64,000 bases of DNA from Heliocidaris tuberculata (taxonomy: Eukaryota > Echinodermata > Echinoidea > Camarodonta > Echinometridae): contig CM046842.1 of assembly GCA_025618425.1 (NCBI GenBank), positions 40,507,537 through 40,571,536 of the forward strand, given 5' to 3'. The notes beneath the pieces are model-generated. The model was not told where the DNA came from, searched no databases, and saw only the letters and a program-made list of their open reading frames with translations. This document shows, piece by piece, positions 12,002 to 22,446 of this stretch. Both the position numbers and the translations under genes were made by a program. Positions within the stretch are counted from its first letter, which is position 1, and each line of letters begins with the position of its first letter.

Positions 12002-12096
12002 AGACTCTTCATTCTCCTTATGCTCCTTGAAGATGTTGCCAATCTTCTCCCGGAACATTGTTGGTACCATGATTATGGCCGCTCTTGTTACAGCAT
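12002..12096 (-). CDS. Internal coding exon of the same gene
   Basis: This 95-nt exon has acceptor TTTTGCAG and donor GTAAGT. Its first two bases complete an Asp codon split with the upstream exon, then 31 codons follow: AVTRAAIIMVP, TMFREKIGNIF and KEHKENEES. It ends exactly on a codon boundary matching the phase of the last exon. The intron to the last exon (9242-12001) contains a nested hAT-like element and a hairpin MITE, which explains its length. The residues are a charged helix-like run ending in an acidic, probably flexible linker. Confidence 0.75.
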
Positions 12097-12725
12097 CTGC
12101 AAAAGAAGGGAAATTTCATGTTAATAGCAAAGCACTCCAATCTATGCATTACATGCTATACATGTAAGTGGAATGGGTTAAGTCGAGCTAGTATACATTT
12201 TCGTATTTTCCACTTCATATCCATTGTACAACGAAACTTTGAATATCATAGTTGAATTTTATCAATTTCTGCATTAAACATGACAGTGTCTCAAAAATGA
12301 ACAGATATTTACAGGAGTATTTTTTAAAAATATGTGAAATTTACACTAGTTGGCATGGATGACAAAAATTATCAATCATCTGTAAAGGCAGGTGCTACAT
12401 CACATGGCGTCAGAGGCTGAATCAAACAAAAACAATGCAGGATGTAGATTAATTTAAGCTATACAATAGATAGTCGGATCACATTAGGCCGTACAGTAGG
12501 TAAAATTTTCTACAGCACCCGACTTTACTACAGATGATTGATAATGCAATAAAGAAGATAAAGGGAACATCTGGAAGTGGCTCTACAAGTAGCAAATGTG
12601 TAACAAGGAGGCTGACAAAAGAATTCAATGGCTGCATGTCAACACAACTTTTATATACATACACATCATTAAGAACCTATAGAAAAACACACTCTAATGA
12701 ATGAGTTACATTACAATTGACATAC

Positions 12726-12921
12726 CTTGATATTCCTTGTCATCCCGAGTGACTGGAATCCTCTCGGCTAGTATCTTGAAACACTGTGGTGTGGATTTTG
12801 CTTTCAATCGTTTCCCGTACTTAACAATGGCCATCCCGAATTTTTTGAACCCTAGGGTCATTTTGCCCTTGAAACCCTTATCCTCTGAGCTGCCAATCAG
12901 CCTGTCCATTTCAGTCATCAG
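12726..12921 (-). CDS. Coding exon (most 5' confident exon) of the same gene
   Basis: The exon follows a strong T-rich acceptor ending CTTAG and closes at donor GTATGT. It holds 65 codons plus one base: LMTEMDRLIGSS, KGFKGKMTLGFKKFG, MAIVKYGKRLKAK, CFKILAERIPVTRDD and KEYQ. The protein here is basic and helical. The exon must start in phase 0. No ATG is a convincing true start (the ATG in its second codon is possible), so at least one further upstream exon is likely. Coding character is supported by the in-frame joins to the two downstream exons. Confidence 0.7.
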
Positions 12922-13469
12922 CTAAGAAAAAACATACAAGAAAACAATTAATAAAAAAAAAAAACTTCACTCATTATGGCCGTTTCATTTTCTTTGGAAT
13001 ATCTAATGTTATGGCCTGTGTTGTGCAAGATCATAATTTGGCACACTACAGGGTCTAACAGCAATATCATTATCACATCCCTAAAGAGCATCATATTTTC
13101 GAGAAGTTACTCACTCACTTCCCTCGCTTCGACTCGTGTATGCACGAACATGTGCCGTACACACAAATCCCGGAAGTAGATTGTGTGTAATGTATATGCA
13201 TATCGCGGTACGAGTCGTCGCGATCGAAGACAGACACGAAAACTAAAAGCTGCAGCCGAAGTTCTGGCGTAATTTGCGGCGAAACAGGCAAGCATTTGGA
13301 ACAAGAATAAAAAGGGAAGGAGAGAAGACAACCGAGAATGAAAGCAAAAGGATTTAGAGAAACAATTAAGCCTGAATGAGTCCAATTTTGATCGCGATTC
13401 GGCTCCGGCCATAATTTCATAGTCATAGATATTGTACGGTACGTGTGCTGACAGGTACTGCGTTTTTTC

Positions 13470-13570
13470 CTAAGTGCGGCGTGTGGCTGTATCGGGCCCA
13501 CATGGGATTGGATGCAACCACACGCGTGTGGCTGGATGGTAAAGACACACGCGTGTGGTTGTATACACTG
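13470..13570. repeat. Repeated palindromic CACACGCGTGTG phrases
   Basis: CCACACGCGTGTGG (13518-13531) and CACACGCGTGTG (13546-13557) are perfect palindromes embedded in GGCTGTAT / GGATG / GGTTGTAT phrases. A related GGCGTGTGGCTG lies just upstream. They make the minus strand read as a false HACG-rich repeat protein. Confidence 0.6.
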
Positions 13571-13919
13571 CCTTTTTTTAAAAGTAAAAATGAAGGATTT
13601 GGTGCACACTTTTTGTGGATTTTGTGCAAAATTTCTGGGGGGGGGGGGGGGCAACTGCCCCCCCCCCTTCCCCCTGCATACGGCCATGATAGTAGTCGGC
13701 GCTTTTCACCGACTAATTTGGTCTCAGCCAATTAGATGCATGGATTTTCAGAAGGTTATGACATAGCTGGTGGATACAATATCGATCTGGCCACATTAAC
13801 CTATCCAGGGATGCATGGTGCTGACCAACAGAAGGCAGAGTAGATCTACAAAAGGATCTGCTTCATGTGCGTAGACGAAACGGGAATATATAGCCGGACT
13901 GGCAATTAGCCTTAGTGGT

Positions 13920-14375
13920 AATTACATAAAGTGGTGTTTAGACAAAGTGATATTTAGACCAACTGACAATTCGTCTAAATAAATGTTTGACCAATTGCAT
14001 GATTAGACACATGTTAGACCAAATTAATGCCATGTTTAGACCAAGTGAATATTAGCCCAAGTGGATTTTAGACCAAGTGTCTGTTGACCAACTGAGTTTC
14101 ACTTAGAATTAATCTTAGACTTAGACTGACTGGGTATTGAACTGGTGGTAGTAGTTCTAGACCAAGTGACAAAAAATACAGTAGACGAAATGGTATTGTA
14201 ATTAGACCAAATGGTAATTAGACCAAGTGATACATACAATTCACCCAAGACAAGTGGCGATTATGTTTACTTAGACGTACTGGCTATAGACCAAGTGCAA
14301 ATTAGACCAAATGAAGATTGGACCAAAAGGGTTTAGCCCATACGAAGTTAGCCCATATTTAGACCAAGTGGGCAT
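13920..14375. repeat. Degenerate TTAGACCAAGTGG array
   Basis: Variants of (T)TAGACCAAGTG recur about every 15-35 bases: TTAGACCAACTG, TTAGACCAAATG, TAGCCCAAGTGG, TAGACGAAATGG, TAGACCAAGTGC and so on. Spacing is irregular and the linkers differ, so it is not a simple satellite. Further scattered copies continue to about 14815. No coding content. Confidence 0.8.
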
Positions 14376-14427
14376 AAACCATCTTACATGTAAATTCTTA
14401 GGGGACCCCAACAATCCCAACTTCAAA

Positions 14428-14538
14428 ATGGCAGATCGGCGAAAATCGTCGACTGCCTGGAATGACGTTAAAAAGTCACCAATTTACCGAAAATCGGCCA
14501 CCAATCCGCGAAATAATGCTAACAGCAAAAAAAACTAA
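14428..14538 (+). CDS. Short basic open frame with good start context
   Basis: An ATG in the context CAAAATGGC opens 36 codons (MADRRKSSTAWND, KKSPIYRKSATNP, NNANSKKN) ending TAA. It is very basic. It follows the TTAGACCAAGTGG array. The composition is not simple sequence, but no donor site or homologous domain was recognised, so it could be chance or part of a repeat. Confidence 0.15.
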   Translation: MADRRKSSTAWNDVKKSPIYRKSATNPRNNANSKKN

Positions 14539-15077
14539 GAATCTATTGATTTCAAAAATGTTTTTGAAAATTGATTTTGTTTTTGGATTGCTTTGATTTT
14601 CATGGATTTTAAAAGCATCGTTCGTACGGTGACAAATCATACAGAGTTCACTTAGCGTCCCTATACAGCGTACGATATTGTGACTGATCTAGTCTGAAGA
14701 CGTGTTGTTTTTTCGCGAGAAGAATGTGTTCTTGTTTCTGAGAGAAATTGGACCAACTGATATAAAGTTACATGCATCATAGTGACAGACCTACTATTAG
14801 ACCATAGTTTTAGACTAACATAGTGTTGTAAAGTTTGCCTAACATTAGATCCATCCAAGTTAACTCAAGGACAAGGAGCTCCCTGAGTTATATCCAAGTT
14901 AGATTCCGGCACTAGCGCACACAAGAGCACCCGCCAGTCATGAATACGACCACCAACGACACGTACAACACAGCATACAAATACATGAACAGAAGCTCAA
15001 TACTCAATAGTAATAGGCCTACAATCATTACAATATCTAGTGTTCATTTTGAAAGAAATAACTAATTGAAATATTAC

Positions 15078-15234
15078 CTGTTAGCCATTTTTTCAACGAC
15101 AACGTCAAGTCTCCTTGACCTTGCAACCCAGCTGCTCGATATTCGTCGTCGTCTGCGATGAAATTTTGCTCGCACGATCCCGATCGAGCTGAAAAAGTGT
15201 GGTCACGTGATCTCAACAGCGGGAATATATACAT
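15078..15234 (-). CDS. Possible 5' exon near the right transposon end
   Basis: On the minus strand an open frame from ATG at 15234 (MYIFPLLRSRDH, then DDDEYRAAGLQ and LTLSLKKWLT) ends at a consensus donor ACAG/GTAATA. A second start, AAAAATGGCTAACAG, lies just before the same donor and has a good initiation context. Neither frame reads through into the exon at 12726-12921: both hit TGA at once. A missing middle exon would be required, or this may be a 5' untranslated exon. Its position about 290 bases inside the right CACTG end is where a transposon gene promoter would be expected. Confidence 0.3.
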
Positions 15235-16715
15235 CGTAAAGCTACCACAAAAATTGTAAAACCAATTGCTCCAACAAATTCGTAACAGCGTTTACGAGTT
15301 ATCGATGCTTTACTAACTATTGCATTGTCGTAGAACTTCCAAATTCGATTGGTAAAACCCGCTCTACAACTATATCCATTATATGTACGAGTCTTGCATA
15401 CGCCCGGTTTTATTTAAAACTCGTAAAGCATCGTAAAAACTGGCAGCATATGCTAAACCAGTTCACTTTACTAATTTAAATTAGTAGAACACTACGAAAA
15501 ACAAGCTTTTGTTTTCAGTGTAGGCGTTGGGAGTGAATGAGAGAGAGAAAGTGAGAAAGATGAAAAAATAACATGAGACTGACTGAGAGAGGTGTGTTAG
15601 TTATCACAATGAATTAAGTGTCAATAGGACGTTCAGATGAAATCAATTTAATGAGACAACGTTACAAATATAAGAAAAGTATTCAAGTGAGATGTACAAT
15701 TTGATGGAATTGTCCATGTGACTTTTAAATTGTTAACCAATCAGCAAACATCTTAGATACAATTTTTAATTGATAATGTTTTATTGAACAATGTTCAACA
15801 TTGCAGCGACGGGTTATATAGTGCATTTTGCATTACAGATAAAAAGCATATAGAATACTTGTATACGATAGAAAATATCAATATAAACAGAGAAAAATAT
15901 AACTGCTTTTATTTACGTGAAAGAAAAGTACAGAAATCATATATTTAGACACAAAATCAAAAGCATATCAAAGTATTGCACTTGCTTTGAATACGATATT
16001 CGTCTAGGATGTTTATTTATCAATGCATTATAGTTGAATCCAGAGGGGGGATGCAGGAGGAGCTCGCCCATCCATTTAGGGCCAAAGCCCAATAAGCATG
16101 CATGTACAAAAGATGGTATCCTCTACTTCAAAATCCTGGTTACGCTGTTACATGCAATAAGCCAGTTCGTAACTACAATTTACGCATGTGCAGATAAAGG
16201 TCATATTTTGTACCGAGTGCAATAATATTAACCTCTATACACTGTCATTTTGTACGCACCATGATGCGCGCACCAGTATGATTGTACATGTTAAACAAGT
16301 ATAGCGGGTCCACCAAAACAAATGCGCCGTGAGCGTACAACTTGGGGTTATTTCAGGGTCATTAATTTTGTACCAGGAACTAATTACGAACTTGCTTATT
16401 ATTTGCATGATTTGCATAAGCTTCGTGACCAACTCAGGCGGCGCCAAAATCACTCTCCACGGATTCCAAATAGACCGATTTTTGTCGATCGGGGGTACCG
16501 GTAATGTGGTTTTCTGTTCGATCTGTTATCGATCTCATTGGTGCTGGTCTAGTCGATGTGACCAAGATATCAAGGTACGGTACATCTGACTGCAGCCCTA
16601 GAAGTGTAAGTAACATGACATATGGATGCTCTGGGTATAATAACTTAGTCACCGTCACACCGCCAAACCAATTCCACACTGACTCCAAACCAACAGATTC
16701 TTTTTTTTTCTTTTT

Positions 16716-16719
<4 letters not shown>

Positions 16720-16766
<47 letters not shown>

Positions 16767-17038
16767 TTACCCTTCCTTCTCTCTCAAATATATATAAATG
16801 AGAGATAAGGAGGCATATCATCCGGACCCTCTACCCTACCCTTTTCTTTTCCTTTTTCCTTCATTTTCCGTTTGTTTGTTTGCGGGTTTTTTGTTTTGTT
16901 TTTTTTCTTTTTGTCTTTTTGCATGTGTGTGTTGTTGTTGTGGTGGTTGTTTTGTTTTGCTTTGTTTGTTGTTGTGGCTGTTGTTTTTGTTTGTTTGTTT
17001 TGTGTTGGGCTGGGGCTGGGAAGGGGCGATGGTGTATG

Positions 17039-17079
<41 letters not shown>

Positions 17080-17082
17080 TTC
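16720..17082. repeat. Two (CT)n runs around a T/G-rich tract
   Basis: (CT)n at about 16723-16764 and about 17042-17075 bracket a segment of TTTG, GTT and TTTTC simple repeats. Long open frames across it are low-complexity only. Confidence 0.9.
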
Positions 17083-18261
17083 TTTTCTTATCTTCCCTCT
17101 TTCTTTCTTATTTTAATTCTTCTTATTTCTCTCTAGGAAATTTTAAGAATTTTTGGACAAATGTTTAACTTTATTTGCCATTTGGTTAGGACCTCATGAA
17201 AATTTTTAAAAGGCTATTAAATCAATTTCAAACGACATTAAAAACTTTATTAGCGATTTGTTGATGTGAAAATACATGGTAACTGATTTCTTTATATTTT
17301 TTAATGAAATGTGAAACTTTAATTATACGGTTTTGTTTATATGAATCTTTTCCTTCTTGAAATATGTAACTCTACTGCAAATATATTATGCATGAAAATT
17401 GAATTGTATTATTGTTTTGAAATGAGAATTTCTAGTTAGCAGTTATATTTATGTGCAGATTGTTTTTTATAACACGTTACAAATTATGTACAATTTTCTT
17501 TATGAGAGAAAAGGATAAAATCTTATATAAACAATAAGAAATCGGAGTAAGATATTTTTGTTCGGTCTAATGTCGGTCTCGGGTCGGTCTCGATGGTGTA
17601 GCTAAGATATAATACCCCAGTCATACGACGAGACCGACGATAGACAAACAACAGACAAACACTCTATTACCCTGAATGACCAAGAATCGATCGGTTTGGA
17701 AATGTGACAGGGGTTATAACCAAGGAAGAGAGGAAAGGAGGGGGACATTATATTCTCCACCATCAACATTTTAGGATTTCTTTTACATACAGGATTGGGG
17801 GCTTGTAGACGTTTTGACCTTGCCGCACGGTGGGAATCAAACAAAGAAAGAGAATACATGTATTTGGCTTGACTCTCGGTGGTATTTAACCTGTATCAGT
17901 CTATTCGCTTACTTCTTTCAATTTACTCAATTAAAGTCCTGCCTGATCGCTAGAGTGGGCTTCCCAGAAGGATATGGATACAAGTCAAGAAGCTCTTGAT
18001 CCCTGGGACAGCTTAATGCCAAGTACTTCCTTACCCTCACAACCTAATGTGTCATTCACCGATAGATACTCAAATATAAAAACGAATAACAGGTTCACTC
18101 TCACACGCCCGCCATTCCAAAATCATGAGACTTTTTTTAAACAGGTGTTAAAAGAAAATTGCAAGCATTCTTATGTCAACAAGTTTTTCAAAATCAGTAT
18201 AAAGTATTGAACAACGAATGATAAAGACAAGAAATATTTCGATATTGTCATATCTCTCAGA

Positions 18262-18268
18262 TCTACTA

Positions 18269-18312
<44 letters not shown>
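18262..18312. repeat. (CT)n microsatellite
   Basis: An uninterrupted CT run immediately left of a minus-strand LINE 3' tail. A second CT run lies at about 18508-18548. Confidence 0.9.
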
Positions 18313-18315
<3 letters not shown>

Positions 18316-18323
18316 CTGTCAGT

Positions 18324-18405
18324 AATAATAATAATAATACGTTACATTTTTATAGCACATTACATAATACATTTCAATGCGCTTTACTTTAGATAATTAG
18401 ATATT
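18324..18405 (-). mobile_element. 3' tail of a LINE, minus strand
   Basis: Reverse complemented, the sequence reads AAAGCGCATTGAAATGTATT, then GTGCTATAAAAATGTAACG and (TATTATTATT). An 'AAGCGC...AAATGTATTATTATT' 3' end is shared with the CR1/L2-like fragment at 21690-22141, so this is a severely 5'-truncated copy of a related LINE. Confidence 0.5.
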
Positions 18406-18501
18406 ACAAACATATAAATACTTTTTTATTACTATACATTACTACAATATCACGAGTATATGTATATATTTTCATCACTCCCTACCCCGCCCCCCCCCCT
18501 T

Positions 18502-18554
<53 letters not shown>

Positions 18555-19239
18555 TAGTACAAGGTTGGAAGGCTATGAATAGACAAATTTCTAGGAATTT
18601 GTGCTCAGCGTTACCAACGGCATCGCAAAATTCAACCGATTATCGCTTTAAATATATCTGGTTGTGAAAAATGCTGGAGTAAGAGATTACCCCAGTTTCT
18701 CAATTCTTTTAAAGATATATTCCCACGAGATTATGCTAAAGTGTTAAATCGCCATTTGAATTGGCTGAGTGATGGCAGTGGTTTTACATGTTGTATCTGA
18801 CTGTTTGCATTGCGGAACACAACACTACGAAATAATGTTGAATCTAGCAGTTAATATGTTAAAAGAGATAAATCTACCATCTACAACTATCTCTCCTTGG
18901 CCTTTTTAAATGTTGACTTGATCTTACCTTTTTAGAGTGCTTGTTTTAACCGTGTTGGGACTAGAATTCTTCTATATTTTATAGTCGAATTGCCTGATTG
19001 TGATAGGAAAGCTTTTAAATCCACCGATTTTTTTTTTTAACAAGTGAACTGCATGAACGATGTGATTTACTTTGTATTAGCTCTTTCGAAAACTATTTTG
19101 TATTCTAAGCACGACTATATTGTTATGTTTTACACTTTTAACGGAGGGGAGGGTCAGTTTGATAAATATTATTCAATGATTCGTTTACCCTAGGGGGATC
19201 CACGTAGGGACACCCCCCCCCCCCCCCATGAAAACGGTT

Positions 19240-19385
19240 TTGCTCTACGTTTCCCAGATATTGTGGACTTTCAGGGTTTCCAACATAAGCGCCCCACCCC
19301 CCCCCCCCCTTGACAACTGTTAGTCGATATAATCATTTCTAAATTTCCCAGACATTGTGGACTTTCAGGGTTTTCGAACAATACA
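19240..19385. repeat. Direct duplication, period about 97, with C runs
   Basis: TTTCCCAGATATTGTGGAC plus TTTCAGGGTTT recurs as TTTCCCAGACATTGTGGAC plus TTTCAGGGTTT. Each copy is preceded by a C run of 13 or more (about 19212-19227 and 19297-19310). Confidence 0.65.
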
Positions 19386-19435
19386 TGCTTTTCTTTTTAT
19401 GTGGAAGACAATTTTTATTGATAATAGCATTTTTA

Positions 19436-19515
19436 TTAACCCGTTTCCTACGAGAACCAGATGGTTCCTGTATTAAACCTATGGGAGTGAGAGAATTCAG
19501 TAGTTAAGGGGTTAA
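19436..19515 (+). mobile_element. 80-bp TTAA micro-element, copy 1
   Basis: It begins TTAACCCGTTTCCTACGAG and ends AGTAGTTAAGGGGTTAA. The centre has GGTTCCTGTATTAA and GGGAGTGAGAGAATTCA. It has exactly the same length and order as copies at 32504-32583 and 34620-34699. Consensus ends TTAACCCATTG / CAATGGGTTAA are inverted. Confidence 0.75.
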
Positions 19516-20286
19516 TAAACACTTGTTAATAGTGTTTTTATATAGACTAAGTAATTTGTAATACTAATTTCTAAAATATATGGAATGAAGAGATAATTAA
19601 ATTTTATAGTTTCCTTTATTTGAAATCAGTATCAGAGGCATCTCCTGGTGGTCCTTATCACAACTTTTAATTTCGCTTTTTATGTTAATGGGAATAATCC
19701 CGTTGATTAATGCTTACCTAACGCTTATGTTATTAAATGCCTCAAAAATGCCTTAACAGAGGTTAGAGGGCACGGCTGCTTGCTGTCGTTCACCCATATT
19801 GCAACTGAACGCTACACCACTTTTCCAAGAAGCAAAGGTAATACCATGGGTGGAGAATAGATATCATACCCTCCATGAGGGGCTAGTGACACCAAAGCTT
19901 GCACTACAAACCCATCAGCTTTGTCGCTGGTGAAGTTTGAAGTACCTCTTGACGTATCCAACAATCCCCATTAGCCATGTGAGCTGCACTCTGACACCCC
20001 ACTTTATGTGGATGGTGTCATCCGGATCGCATCACACCAGTCAGAAGATGGAAGAAGCAATCCAGGGAGATGAAATGGCTGGATTGGAAGTGCAAAGGTT
20101 CAAGAGGACAGGAAGATGAAGGGTAATATGTGTGGTCTTCTAAGTGTAAAGTGGGGAGGGGAGAGAGCCGGGAATGATAGTCAGTGGACAACCTTAGTCA
20201 TAAGTATGATTGCAGGGCCCTCAGGGAGAACAGTATGTAATACTGAAGAGGGTACCCTTGTTAAACAAAACATATTATTATGATCA

Positions 20287-20292
20287 TTATTA

Positions 20293-20334
<42 letters not shown>

Positions 20335-20338
20335 TTAG
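20287..20338. repeat. (ATT)n microsatellite
   Basis: Near-pure ATT triplets, interrupted by TTTTATT. It may mark the 3' tail of another decayed LINE, but no reading frame was recognised to its left. Confidence 0.85.
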
Positions 20339-21218
20339 AAAAGAAAAACAGTATGCTTCCATCCTGCCTCTTATACCACTTCGAATCCTAGACCACATCC
20401 TTTTGATACGCCCTTAGAACCTACACGGAACATACACCCAAACTTTTCACCCCCCCCCCCCCCATGTTTTATGTGGGTTAGAATTAAAGCTTGATACAGC
20501 AGTCCTCGTCCTTTAGAGGCAAGTGTAAGATAAGAACATCAAACATTGCCATCAACATGTAGCCTGGTAGCATGCCATTCTGTCGTCAAGATTCACGTGA
20601 TGAAGTACGATCATCCATGGCATATAAGCGATGACGTGAAGAAAGATAGATCACACCCCAGCCCGATAATCTTCCTCCGTGTTATCTCGCGAAGATGTGA
20701 ACGTATTCTCATAGGGGTGACACCAAGCCTTTCATGTTGGTTTGGAGGCGTAGTTGCAGCAGTCTAGGGTGGTTTTGCGAGGGCTATTTTCTCCTCTAGG
20801 CAAGTAAGAGTGCGAGAGCCATCGATGTCAGGATACTTTTCCTTCTCAGGTTTGAAAACAATACCCTACTGAGCAGCGTTACTTCTCCACATGAAAAAAA
20901 TAAAATCGTCGTCACGGTTTTCACATCATTCCTACTCCAAACCATGGTCTGCTTAAACAACAGGTACTCAAAGCTTACCTATCGTTCTCTATCTCTTTCA
21001 TCCTTTTCTATATATATGATTATGAATAGTCTTTTTTTTTATGATTTGCTATATCTTTCAACTATTTTTTTCCTTCATTTCATTTTCATGAGATTGTTAA
21101 TTTTCTTTATACTTGTGTTTTGTATTGTAAAGCAAAATAATGATGTCAATGTCAATGAAGTTTCATTATGAATACCAAAATACTATGTCTCTTGATGACC
21201 CCTCCCACCCCCCCCCTC

Positions 21219-21265
21219 TCTCTCCTCTCTCTCTCTATCTATCTCTCTCTCTCTCTCTTTTTCTC

Positions 21266-21342
<77 letters not shown>
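21219..21342. repeat. (CT)n followed by (TA)n
   Basis: A long CT run with a few interruptions passes directly into about a dozen TA dinucleotides. All overlapping open frames (Leu/Ser/Tyr or Arg/Glu rich) are artefacts of it. Confidence 0.95.
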
Positions 21343-21689
21343 CTTTACATGTATCTGTCTGTCTAACTTCCCTTGTCTTTTTTTTTTCCATTTCTTGAGC
21401 AGAGAATATTAAAAGATACAAAAAGAGAGATTGAGAAAGAGAGGTAATGAAAGTGAGAGACAAACTGAGTGAGATAGAGAGAGAGAATCAGATTGAGAAA
21501 TTGGGAAAGAGAGAGATTCAGATATGGATGGAGTTGTTGTAGGGTAAAAAGGATAATGGGAACGGATGTAATCGTGATACCAGAAAGACAAGGTGTCTGA
21601 TTATGATTAATTCCGAACTCTCTCCATCATGTCCATATTAGTTTCTGAGTCATTACCTTCATTAGCTGTCTCTCTATCTCACAGATCTC

Positions 21690-22141
21690 ATTTCCTTACG
21701 TTCCACTACTTCCTCAAGATCTCTCCGTTCATCCTCTACAATGCAGTTAACTCCTGGACTCCGCACTTCCACAAAATATGGTGATCGTGCTTTTTCAACG
21801 GTTGCCCCTTCTCTCTGGAATTCTCTACCTGCCTATATACATCTAGCCACTTCCGTTAATCAGTTTAAGTCCCTGCTGAAAACTTACCTTTTTAGTAGAT
21901 AGTCCTATGGAATGGCCCAGCTGTGGGTCGGTCGATGGAGGTGCACACCGACTTTGATTTTCAGTATTCATTTACCGTATTTATACACTGTATCTTTTGT
22001 TTGAATTACATAAGGTTTCTGATAATTTTTGTATTTTTGTATTATTTTGGATTTAATCTTAATTTTCCGGTAAACCGTGCGCTTAGAAACATCCGTATTA
22101 AGCGCCTAATAAATGTATTGGATTATTATTATTATTATTAC
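21690..22141 (+). mobile_element. CR1/L2-like LINE 3' fragment
   Basis: Translated from about 21712 the frame reads SRSLRSSSTMQLTPGLRT, KYGDRAFSTVAPSLW, NSLPAYIHLATS and QFKSLLKTYLFSR before TAG at about 21899. This is the conserved C-terminal signature of CR1/L2-type reverse transcriptase proteins (arginine-rich R-S-L-R-S, G-D-R-A-F, P-x-L-W-N-S-L-P, F-K-x-x-L-K-T-x-L-F). A 3' untranslated region follows, ending AAGCGCCTAATAAATGTATT and an ATT-triplet tail. The catalytic domain is missing: 5' truncation left only the tail. A sibling tail lies at 18324-18405 in the opposite orientation. Confidence 0.85.
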
Positions 22142-22210
22142 CTCCCCCATAGGCGTACGAGGTGGAGGGCCTGTGTGTTGCAGACCTGATCATCCCCCCT
22201 CTCCCTCTCC

Positions 22211-22430
22211 CTCTGGGGGGTGTTTCACAAACAGTTAAGTTTGACTTAAAGTCATGCGTAAGTGCCAATGCGCATACGGTATTAAACGTGTAATCTCATT
22301 GGTAGATTACCCAATAGCGGGCGTCCCTGAGCATGATCTGACCAATGAGGTGATGTGTCATATACCGCACGCAACTAGGAATTTAAGTGCGACTTTAAGT
22401 CAAACTTAACTCTGTGTGAAACACCCCCAG
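22211..22430. mobile_element. MITE with GGGGGTGTTTCACA ends
   Basis: The left end CTGGGGGGTGTTTCACAAAC and the reverse complement of the right end, CTGGGGGTGTTTCACACAGA, are followed on both sides by GTTAAGTTTGACTTAAAGTC. It spans 220 bases with no coding capacity. The GGGTGTTTCA type of end is common in marine-animal MITEs. A target duplication was not identified. Confidence 0.8.
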
Positions 22431-22446
22431 ATGCATTCGCCTCTTA

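Larger units (their letters stand above)
6572..15520. mobile_element. Candidate 8.9-kb DNA transposon with CACTG ends
   Basis: The left end reads CACTGAAAACA, then TTTCGTA and GTTCTACTAA. The reverse complement of the right end reads CACTGAAAACA, a short indel, then TTTCGTAGTG and TTCTACTAA. Both are flanked by TA (6570-6571 and 15521-15522). Subterminal motifs recur at both ends: TTCTACTAAT, GTAAAAACGATG (twice on the left, at about 6613 and 6775) and TTTACCAAT. Families with CACTR ends (CACTA/EnSpm, Chapaev) have such subterminal repeats; assigning this element to one of them is inference. Between the ends lies a minus-strand spliced gene, which would be transposase, accessory or captured cargo. 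Alternative: two unrelated solo ends facing each other. No transposase catalytic motif was recognised. Confidence 0.45.

Noticed and set aside
13115..13687. 190-codon minus-strand frame with repeated HACG phrases
   Set aside because: The repeated residues come from CACACGCGTGTG palindromes and a C run; there are no splice sites consistent with the neighbouring gene and the frame starts in a poly-Pro stretch.
13920..14375. CRISPR-like array
   Set aside because: Eukaryotic context, phrase length and spacing irregular, no constant repeat or uniform spacers.
15078..15090. Start ATGGCTAACAG spliced straight to the exon at 12726-12921
   Set aside because: The join gives an immediate TGA, so a missing exon would be needed; kept only as a possible 5' exon.
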